DNA of 13,238 nt. Source: JAVBMB01 sp031552995 (GTDB taxonomy: Bacteria > Bacillota > Clostridia > Oscillospirales > Butyricicoccaceae). The stretch's first letter is position 1; the number at the start of each line of letters is the position of its first letter. This document shows, piece by piece, positions 5,822-11,874 of the stretch. The notes under the pieces were generated by a model. The model was not told the DNA's origin. It saw only the letters and a list, made by a program, of their open reading frames with translations, and ran no database searches. Location: the NCBI GenBank assembly GCA_031552995.1, contig JAVBMB010000006.1, positions 1 through 13,238 on the forward strand, in the 5' to 3' direction. Position numbers and translations under genes: made by a program.

Positions 5822-8149
5822 GTGTTCAAAACAATCCGCAAGCGTGATAACCGCGAGGTCGCCTATGACATCGGCAAAATCGCAGACGCAATACACAAGG
5901 CCATGGTTGCTTCAAACAGGCGCGACAGTGGTGAAAGCGTTGAGATGGCTAAAATTGTTGAGCGCCAGTTAGAGGAGACATACCGCGATGAATCACCGAG
6001 CGTCGAGGACGTTCAGGATGTCGTCGAGCAGGTTCTGATGGAAAACGGCTATGCGATGGTGTCGAAGAAATATATCATCTACCGTGCCGAGCGCAACCGC
6101 GCCAGAGAGATGAACACAAGTCTCATGCGCATATACAACGAAATTACATTTGCCGACGCCGAGAACAGCGACCTGAAGCGCGATAACGCCAATGTCGACG
6201 GCAACACGGCCATGGGCACCATGCTCAAGTATGGGCAGGAGGGCGCGAAGGATTTCTATGAGAAGTACATCCTTTCTTCCGAGCAGAGCAGAGCGCACCG
6301 CGAGGGTGATATACATATACACGACTTTGATTTTTATACACTGACGACGACATGCTGTCAGATTGATATAGACAAGCTGTTCAGGGGCGGATTCTCCACC
6401 GGACACGGCTTTTTGAGAGAGCCGAATGACATCGCAAGCTACGCCGCGCTGGCGTGCATAGCGATTCAAAGCAACCAGAACGACCAGCACGGTGGGCAGA
6501 GCATACCAAACTTTGACTATGCGCTCGCGCGCGGCGTCAAAAAGACATTCCGCCGGATATACGGCGCAAACTTCGCCAAGGCCGCATGCCTGCTGATACC
6601 CGGGCTGGAAAGCCGGCAGGAGGAGCTTCGCCACGCCATAAAGAGCCTTGCCGAGGGCGGAGGCCCCTTCCCCGAAATCAACATGACCGACGAGTACCGC
6701 GCCGCCGAGGATGAGCTTGCCGCCAAATACCGCATACCGCCCGATGTGCGCGAAAGGGTCTCGGCCTTCGCCTATGAAAATGCCCTCGCCGAGACCGACA
6801 AGACGACATTTCAGGCAATGGAGGCGCTTGTACATAACCTCAACACGATGCACTCGCGCGCAGGCGCACAGACGCCGTTCAGCTCGATAAACTATGGCCT
6901 CGATACATCGCCAGAGGGGCGAATGGTCATCAAGAATATACTGCTTGCCACCGATGACGGCCTCGGCCGGGGCGAGACGCCGATATTTCCTATACAGATA
7001 TTCCGCGTCAAGGACGGCATAAGCTATAACCCCGGCGACCCGAACTACGACATGTTCAAATTGGCGTGCAAGGTCAGCGCAAAACGCCTGTTCCCCAACT
7101 TCAGCTTTATTGACGCGCCGTTCAACCTTAAGTATTACAAGCCGGGGCATCCGGAGACCGAGGTCGCCTATATGGGCTGCCGTACAAGGGTTATGGCCAA
7201 CGTATATGACCCGGAAAATGAGATAAGCTTCGGCCGCGGCAACCTCAGCTTCACATCGATAAACCTGCCGAGGATTGCGATAAAGAGCGGCGGCAACATC
7301 GACTGGTTCTTCGAGGAGCTCGAACGCAAGCTCGACTTGGTGTCAAAGCAGCTGCACGACAGGTATCTTCTCGTGTCAAAAAAGTTTTTACGCAACTACC
7401 CGTTCCTGATGGGTCAGGGTGTATGGATAGACAGCGACAAGCTTGGGCAGGATGAGGCCGTCGGCGAGATTCTCAAGCACGGTACGCTTTCTGTCGGATT
7501 TATCGGCCTCGCCGAGACGCTTGTCGCATTAATCGGCCAGCATCACGGGCAGAGCCAGCAGGCGCGTAATCTCGGGCTGGATATCGTATCGTTTATGCGT
7601 GAGTATCTTGACAAAAAAAGCGAAGAGCTGCACATGAATTATACGCTGCTCGCCACCCCGGCCGAGGGGCTTAGCGGCAGATTTGTGAATATCGACCGCA
7701 AGCGTTTTGGCACGCTGCCTGGCATAACAGACCGCGAGTATTACACAAACAGCTTCCATGTGCCGGTGTATTTCCCGATCGGCGCGTACGATAAGATTCA
7801 AATAGAGGCGCCGTACCACGCGCTGACAAACGCGGGGCATATCAGCTATGTCGAGCTTGACGGCGACACGAGCCAGAATATAGAAGCATTCGAGCAGGTC
7901 ATACGCGTCATGCACGACGCCGGTGTCGGCTACGGCTCGATAAACCACCCGGTCGACAGCGACCCGGTGTGCGGCTACACAGGCATCATAGGTGACGAAT
8001 GCCCCGGCTGCGGCAGGAAGGACAACGGCGACGGGCCGAAAATAGAGCGTGTGCGCCGTATAACCGGTTATCTTGTCGGCACAATGGACAAATGGAATGA
8101 CGCCAAACGCGCCGAGGAACGCGACCGCGTGAAACATGGATTGCGCTGA
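5822..8149 (+). CDS. nrdD: Anaerobic (class III) ribonucleoside-triphosphate reductase, catalytic subunit
   Basis: NrdD reduces ribonucleoside triphosphates to dNTPs in the cytoplasm of anaerobes, using a glycyl radical installed by NrdG. The 775-residue protein opens with an ATP-cone allosteric domain (residues 1 to about 95, FKTIRKRDNREVAYDIGKI...), followed by the NRDD barrel. Visible signatures are HIHDFDFYTLTTTCCQID (residues 165-182, with C178/C179), MGCRTR with the candidate thiyl-radical cysteine C453, and the C-terminal radical loop RRITGYLVG with the glycyl-radical G749. The zinc site before it shows C717, C727 and C730; the first position of the usual two CxxC pairs is aspartate (D714). 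GTG 5822 is the start: it follows AGGGGGG by 6 nt and gives the normal family N-terminus. It overlaps nrdG by 14 nt and is preceded by an NrdR-like operator. Confidence 0.97.
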   Translation: MFKTIRKRDNREVAYDIGKIADAIHKAMVASNRRDSGESVEMAKIVERQLEETYRDESPSVEDVQDVVEQVLMENGYAMVSKKYIIYRAERNRAREMNTSLMRIYNEITFADAENSDLKRDNANVDGNTAMGTMLKYGQEGAKDFYEKYILSSEQSRAHREGDIHIHDFDFYTLTTTCCQIDIDKLFRGGFSTGHGFLREPNDIASYAALACIAIQSNQNDQHGGQSIPNFDYALARGVKKTFRRIYGANFAKAACLLIPGLESRQEELRHAIKSLAEGGGPFPEINMTDEYRAAEDELAAKYRIPPDVRERVSAFAYENALAETDKTTFQAMEALVHNLNTMHSRAGAQTPFSSINYGLDTSPEGRMVIKNILLATDDGLGRGETPIFPIQIFRVKDGISYNPGDPNYDMFKLACKVSAKRLFPNFSFIDAPFNLKYYKPGHPETEVAYMGCRTRVMANVYDPENEISFGRGNLSFTSINLPRIAIKSGGNIDWFFEELERKLDLVSKQLHDRYLLVSKKFLRNYPFLMGQGVWIDSDKLGQDEAVGEILKHGTLSVGFIGLAETLVALIGQHHGQSQQARNLGLDIVSFMREYLDKKSEELHMNYTLLATPAEGLSGRFVNIDRKRFGTLPGITDREYYTNSFHVPVYFPIGAYDKIQIEAPYHALTNAGHISYVELDGDTSQNIEAFEQVIRVMHDAGVGYGSINHPVDSDPVCGYTGIIGDECPGCGRKDNGDGPKIERVRRITGYLVGTMDKWNDAKRAEERDRVKHGLR

Positions 8150-8663
8150 TACTCCGGCGTTGAGAATCGCGGGGCTGGACGCCTGCTCGATAACAGACGG
8201 CCCCGGCATACGTCTGACGGTGTTCACTCAGGGTTGCGCACATGCATGCCCGGGATGCCACAACCCTCAGACGCATGATTTTTCCGGCGGGGAAGTACGT
8301 TGCTGGCGGCAGATATGGCGGATTGCCGAAAATGACCCATTGATTTCGGGTCTGACTTTAAGCGGGGGGGAGCCGTTCGACCAGGCGCGGGCGCTGATGC
8401 CGCTTGTCGCGGCGGCAGGGCAAAGGGGCCTTGAGGTCGCGGCCTACAGCGGATATACATTCGAACAGCTTGTCAGCCTCGGCGGCTCAAGACTGAGGCT
8501 TTTACGCATGTGCGATGTTCTCATCGACGGCAGATTCGTGCAGGAGCTGCGCAGCTTAAGCCTCAGGTTCCGCGGTTCACGCAACCAGCGTATACTGGAT
8601 GTCAAAGCCAGCCTGTATCAAAATGCAGCGTTAGAGCTGCATGACGGCCGCTGGCAGGGATAG
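8136..8663 (+). CDS. nrdG: Anaerobic ribonucleotide reductase activating protein (radical SAM)
   Basis: NrdG is the radical S-adenosylmethionine enzyme that abstracts a hydrogen from the NrdD glycine, here G749, to activate the reductase. In this 175-residue protein the [4Fe-4S] cluster motif is C34-x3-C38-x2-C41 (CAHACPGC), directly after the typical GPGIRLTVFTQG, and the SAM-binding LSGGEPF lies at residues 75-81. Length is normal for the family. ATG 8136 lies inside the last codons of nrdD (14-nt overlap) with no strong Shine-Dalgarno of its own, so translation is probably coupled to nrdD. A TTG at 8160 would also give a plausible shorter N-terminus but has no better ribosome binding site. 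No clear intrinsic terminator follows. Confidence 0.95.
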   Translation: MDCADTPALRIAGLDACSITDGPGIRLTVFTQGCAHACPGCHNPQTHDFSGGEVRCWRQIWRIAENDPLISGLTLSGGEPFDQARALMPLVAAAGQRGLEVAAYSGYTFEQLVSLGGSRLRLLRMCDVLIDGRFVQELRSLSLRFRGSRNQRILDVKASLYQNAALELHDGRWQG

Positions 8664-8774
8664 GCGTATTGCCACCCGCCAGATAATCGGATTACACAGA
8701 GACATGCGATTTAACCTTTGCCAGCCATCCATAGATGCGTTTGACCGCGGATGAAACTTTTGAAGAGTGAATTA

Positions 8775-8784
8775 TTTGTCGAAA
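8775..8784 (+). promoter_or_regulatory. Spo0A-box-like site
   Basis: TTTGTCGAAA contains TGTCGAA, an exact match to the 0A box (TGNCGAA) bound by the sporulation master regulator Spo0A, with flanking T's and A's as in strong sites. It lies about 220 nt upstream of the HD-GYP regulator gene in an organism that carries germination genes. The seven-base core alone is expected several times per window by chance, so only the extended match and the intergenic position give it weight. Confidence 0.35.
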
Positions 8785-8821
8785 ACTATCGGATTAAGAC
8801 AAAAAATAATTTTTCTCTTGC

Positions 8822-8846
8822 AAATTATCTAATAATTAGATAATTT
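8822..8846. repeat. Perfect 25-bp palindrome (candidate operator)
   Basis: The half-site AAATTATCTAAT (8822-8833) and its exact reverse complement (8835-8846) flank a single A at 8834. Only two G:C pairs are present, so it is a poor RNA terminator despite a few following T's and is more likely a DNA-level binding site for a dimeric regulator. It would cover the spacer and -10 of the weak promoter candidate at 8818-8846, about 150 nt before the HD-GYP gene. I do not recognise the cognate regulator. Confidence 0.6.
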
Positions 8847-8996
8847 TATTGTATCAGCAATATGTAGCCAATTTGAAACCTTGCAATGTTACAATTAAAG
8901 CATATTGCATGTGTGCTTTGTAAAATAACTCATGTTAACTGGTTCGGGTGTGACCGGGTATGGGGAAAAGGGTGTGATTCCTTGGAATGGTCGAAG

Positions 8997-10058
8997 ATGA
9001 AGCTTTTAGTCGTCGATGACGTCGAAATAAACAGAGCAATCATTCAGAACCTATTCGAGGAACAATTTGAAGTTATCGAGGCTGAGAACGGCCTTGAAGC
9101 TATCGAGCATATAAGAAAATATGGCACGGACATCGCTATTGTGCTGCTTGACATCGTTATGCCTGTTATGGACGGGTTTGAAGTCCTGAAGGAGATGAAC
9201 CGGACGAGGATTATATCCAACGTGCCGGTCATCCTTATCACTGGTGAGGATGATGACGAAAAAGAGCTTGTCGGCTATGGTCTGGGCGTCTCTGATCTTG
9301 TAAAAAAGCCGTTCAACCCCGATATAATTATCAGACGTGTCAACAACGTCGTCGATTTGTATTCGTATAAGAAAGACCTTGAAAAGAAAGTTGACGAGCA
9401 GAGAGGCATCCTCGAAAGTCAGGAGCTGCGGCTGCGCCAGTCCAACCAGTTCGTTATCGATGCGCTTAGCACCGCTGTTGAGTTTCGCAGCCTCGAATCG
9501 GGCGAGCATATCAACCGCGTCCGCACGATAACCCGTCTGCTGCTTGAGAACATCACCGACTATTATCCGCTTTCCGACGAGGAAATCGAAATCATCTCCA
9601 GCGCCGCCGCAATGCACGATATCGGCAAGATTGCCATACCCGACGCCGTGCTTATGAAGCCGGGCAAGCTTACGTCCGATGAATACGAGATGATGAAGAC
9701 CCATACAATCCGCGGGTGCGAAATACTGGCCAGTCTTAACTATACGCAGGATGAGGAGTACTATCACTTCTGCTACGAGATATGCCGTCACCATCACGAA
9801 CGCTGGGACGGGCGCGGCTACCCCGACGGGCTGAAGGGCGATGAAATTTCTATTTGGGCGCAGGCGACATCTGTTGCAGACGTCTATGACGCGCTCACAT
9901 CAAAGCGGGTTTATAAGGATTCGTACACGCACGACCAGGCTATAGCGATGATTCTCGGGGGCGAATGCGGCGTCTTTAATCCCCGGCTGATGGAGTGCCT
10001 TGAGCGCATTAGCGAGCAGCTGCGCCCCGGCGTGAGGCTGACGGCAAAGCGCGGCTGA
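8997..10058 (+). CDS. Response regulator with HD-GYP (cyclic di-GMP phosphodiesterase) output domain
   Basis: This is a cytoplasmic two-component regulator predicted to hydrolyse c-di-GMP when phosphorylated. The receiver domain (residues 1 to about 120) has the acidic pair D7-D8, phospho-acceptor D52 (VLLDIVMPVMDG), switch T82 and K104. A helical, charged linker (about 122-160) probably forms a coiled coil. The HD-GYP domain (about 165-345) contains the full set of motifs: HINRVR, H207-D208 in MHDIGKIAIPD, KTH, HHHERWDGRGYP with G274-Y275-P276, and ATSVADVYDALTSKR. With all these residues present it should be an active phosphodiesterase. I chose ATG 8997 (353 residues, MKLLVVDD start, weak GGAATGG upstream); TTG 8982, 9 nt after AAAAGGG, would add five residues and is possible. 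No histidine kinase is adjacent, so it is an orphan regulator here; a terminator follows directly. Confidence 0.93.
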   Translation: MKLLVVDDVEINRAIIQNLFEEQFEVIEAENGLEAIEHIRKYGTDIAIVLLDIVMPVMDGFEVLKEMNRTRIISNVPVILITGEDDDEKELVGYGLGVSDLVKKPFNPDIIIRRVNNVVDLYSYKKDLEKKVDEQRGILESQELRLRQSNQFVIDALSTAVEFRSLESGEHINRVRTITRLLLENITDYYPLSDEEIEIISSAAAMHDIGKIAIPDAVLMKPGKLTSDEYEMMKTHTIRGCEILASLNYTQDEEYYHFCYEICRHHHERWDGRGYPDGLKGDEISIWAQATSVADVYDALTSKRVYKDSYTHDQAIAMILGGECGVFNPRLMECLERISEQLRPGVRLTAKRG

Positions 10059-10099
10059 CCGGGTAAAACAGTTTTTTTTCAATAAGAAAGACGGACGAT

Positions 10100-10129
10100 A
10101 AAATAGAGGCTTTGCCTCTATTTTTTTTT
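10100..10129 (+). terminator. Intrinsic terminator after the HD-GYP regulator
   Basis: An 11-bp stem (10100-10110 with 10114-10124, core AATAGAGGC) has a 3-nt TTT loop and is followed by an uninterrupted T tract to 10129. It lies 41 nt after the stop codon. Confidence 0.92.
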
Positions 10130-10157
10130 GCTGCCGGGCGGCGTTGACGTAAAATGC

Positions 10158-10186
10158 TTGTTTTTTTAACAGCGGTATAATATAAT
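10158..10186 (+). promoter_or_regulatory. Sigma-A type promoter of the prfA operon
   Basis: TTGTTT (10158-10163), 17 nt, then a consensus TATAAT (10181-10186). A second TATAAT overlaps at 10176-10181 but lacks a matching -35 at the right distance. The predicted start is about 30 nt before the prfA ATG. Confidence 0.65.
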
Positions 10187-10224
10187 TAATTGATTAAAAT
10201 CCTGCTTTACACAAAGGTGATTGA

Positions 10225-11295
10225 ATGTTTGAAAAGCTTGAGCTTGTCGAGCAGCGCCTGATAGAAATTGAGCGCCAGCTTCAGGACGGCGACCTGTACA
10301 GCGATATGCAAAACGCGACGCGCCTGCTTAAGGAGCAGAAAGAGCTTCTGCCGGTTGTCGAAGCGTATCGCGCCTTTAAAACCGCAAAAAATGATATATT
10401 CGAACTGACCGGTCTTATGGCCGAGAGCGACGACAGCGAAATGCGCGAGCTGGCGCAGATTGAGCTTGATGAAAAGCGTCTGCTGATAGAGACGCTTGAA
10501 ATCGACATAAAAACCCTGCTGCTGCCCAAAGATAAAGACGACGACAAAAACGTCATTGTCGAAATCCGCGGCGGCGTCGGAGGCGAGGAGGCGGCGCTTT
10601 TCGCAGCCGATTTGTTCCGCATGTACTCTATGTACGCCGAAACGCGCCGCTTTTCGGTAGAGGTTATGAACATCAACGAGACCGAGCTTGGCGGAATAAA
10701 GGAAATCAGCTTTCTTGTCGAGGGGCGCGGCGCATGGAGCCGCTTTAAGTTTGAAAGCGGCACACACCGCGTGCAGCGCGTGCCGGATACCGAGAGCTCG
10801 GGGCGTATCCACACGTCGGCCGTAACAGTCGCCGTCCTGCCCGAGGCCGAGGATGTCGAGATAGATATTAACCCCGCAGACTTGCAGATTGACACATACC
10901 GCAGCGGCGGCGCGGGCGGGCAGCATGTCAACAAGACCGAGAGCGCCATCCGCATAACACATATGCCGTCCGGCGTCGTTGTCGAATGTCAGGACGAGCG
11001 CAGCCAGCACAAAAACAAAGACCGCGCGATGAAAATACTGCGCTCGAAGCTGTATGAAGCGAAGCGTGAGGAGCTTGACAGCGAACGCGCCGGCGTGCGC
11101 CGAAGTCAGGTGGGCAGCGGCGACCGCAGCGGACGCATCAGGACATATAACTTCCCGCAGGGCAGGCTGACAGACCACCGTATCAACCTGACGCTTTACA
11201 GGCTTGACCAGGTTATGAACGGCGACCTTGACGAGATAATCGACGCGCTCGCTGCGGCGGACCAGGCAGAGAGGCTTAAGGGCGACACAGAGTAA
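10225..11295 (+). CDS. prfA: Peptide chain release factor 1
   Basis: RF1 recognises UAA and UAG stop codons in the ribosomal A site and triggers peptide release. The 356-residue length is standard. The catalytic GGQ motif is at residues 231-233 within YRSGGAGGQHVNKTESA, and the stop-codon-reading tripeptide lies in HRVQRVPDTESSGRIHTSA at residues 187-189. It reads P-D-T, of the RF1 PxT type and not the SPF of RF2, so this is RF1. The N-terminal helical domain covers residues 1 to about 105. AAAGGTG at 10213-10219 is a good ribosome binding site for ATG 10225. The gene heads an operon with ppa (37-nt gap) and a Sua5-type gene. The usual partner prmC, which methylates the GGQ glutamine, is not next to it. 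Confidence 0.97.
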   Translation: MFEKLELVEQRLIEIERQLQDGDLYSDMQNATRLLKEQKELLPVVEAYRAFKTAKNDIFELTGLMAESDDSEMRELAQIELDEKRLLIETLEIDIKTLLLPKDKDDDKNVIVEIRGGVGGEEAALFAADLFRMYSMYAETRRFSVEVMNINETELGGIKEISFLVEGRGAWSRFKFESGTHRVQRVPDTESSGRIHTSAVTVAVLPEAEDVEIDINPADLQIDTYRSGGAGGQHVNKTESAIRITHMPSGVVVECQDERSQHKNKDRAMKILRSKLYEAKREELDSERAGVRRSQVGSGDRSGRIRTYNFPQGRLTDHRINLTLYRLDQVMNGDLDEIIDALAAADQAERLKGDTE

Positions 11296-11332
11296 ATATA
11301 TAAAATCTCTTATTGTATGGTGAGGATAAGCT

Positions 11333-11872
11333 ATGAATATTTGGCATGATATCGACCCTCAGTACATCACCCCGCAGGAGTTCATGGCAGTCATCGAGAT
11401 ACCGGAGGGCAGCAAAAAGAAGTACGAGCTTGACAAGCGCACAGGCATACTCAAGCTCGACCGCATTCTGTACACGGCAACTCACTACCCGGCCAACTAC
11501 GGTTTTATCCCGCGCACATATGCCGATGACCGTGACCCGCTTGACGTGCTTGTGCTGTGTTCTCAGACGCTTGACCCGATGATAATGGTAAAATGCTACC
11601 CCATCGGCTGCATCCGTATGATGGACGGTGACGACTATGACGACAAGGTTATTGCGATACCGGTCAACGACCCGACGTGGAATTTTTATCAGGATTTGAT
11701 GCAGCTTCCGCCGCATGTGACGACCGAGATTGCCCACTTTTTTGAGGTGTATAAAAGCCTTGAGAACAAAAAGACAGCGACAAACGACGTGCTGGATCGC
11801 GACGGCGCGATAAAGATCATCGAAGAGGCGATAGACAGCTATAAAAGGCACTACTGCGGCAAGCTTGACTGA
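11333..11872 (+). CDS. ppa: Family I soluble inorganic pyrophosphatase
   Basis: The enzyme hydrolyses cytoplasmic pyrophosphate to two phosphates, pulling biosynthetic reactions forward. The 179-residue protein is of normal length for bacterial family I enzymes. The signature DDRDPLDVL holds the metal-binding D66, D68 and D71, and further active-site positions are visible: E22, K30 and R44 in the N-terminal part, Y56 (HYPANYGF), D98, D103 and K105 (MMDGDDYDDKV), and a C-terminal Y-K pair (FFEVYKSLE). GTGAGGA just before ATG 11333 is a good ribosome binding site. It is the second gene of the prfA operon and is followed after 2 nt by a Sua5/TsaC enzyme, which releases pyrophosphate, so the pairing is biochemically sensible. 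Many clostridia instead use membrane or family II pyrophosphatases. Confidence 0.95.
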   Translation: MNIWHDIDPQYITPQEFMAVIEIPEGSKKKYELDKRTGILKLDRILYTATHYPANYGFIPRTYADDRDPLDVLVLCSQTLDPMIMVKCYPIGCIRMMDGDDYDDKVIAIPVNDPTWNFYQDLMQLPPHVTTEIAHFFEVYKSLENKKTATNDVLDRDGAIKIIEEAIDSYKRHYCGKLD

Positions 11873-11874
11873 CC

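Larger units (their letters stand above)
8664..8996. other. AT-rich intergenic region between nrdG and the HD-GYP regulator gene
   Basis: I find no convincing gene in these 333 bases. They contain the short palindrome TAATCGGATTA (8684-8694), whose last nine bases recur at 8788-8796, a Spo0A-box-like site (8775-8784), a TTTGTC/GACAAA inverted repeat with a 17-nt spacer (8775-8780 and 8798-8803), and a perfect 25-bp palindrome (8822-8846). One weak promoter candidate is TTGCAA (8818-8823), 17 nt, TAATTT (8841-8846). An in-frame extension of the downstream gene to ATG 8886 exists but looks non-coding. Confidence 0.6.

Noticed and set aside
5763..5972. Small plus-strand frame (69 codons) overlapping the nrdD leader and start, possible leader peptide
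   Set aside because: It has no ribosome binding site, runs out of frame deep into nrdD, and its sequence resembles an off-frame reading of the ATP-cone region.
5993..7150. Minus-strand open frame (385 codons) opposite nrdD
   Set aside because: nrdD is unambiguous here; the antisense frame shows no recognisable domain or translation signal.
8822..8850. The 25-bp palindrome as an intrinsic terminator of nrdDG
   Set aside because: The stem would contain only two G:C pairs and the following T run is short and interrupted, so it would be very weak; a DNA-binding site is more likely, though not proven.
8886..8996. N-terminal extension of the HD-GYP regulator to ATG 8886
   Set aside because: The extra 37 residues are Cys/Trp-rich and unlike a receiver domain; family proteins begin directly with an MKxLVVDD-type strand, and 8886 lacks a Shine-Dalgarno sequence.
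10798..10806. RF1 tripeptide PDT (residues 187-189 at 10783-10791) as an altered stop-codon specificity
   Set aside because: Only the outer P and T define the RF1 PxT anticodon-like motif; the middle residue varies among bacteria, so recoding is not suggested.
10207..11178. Minus-strand open frame (323 codons) opposite prfA
   Set aside because: Antisense shadow of a well-conserved gene, with no motif.
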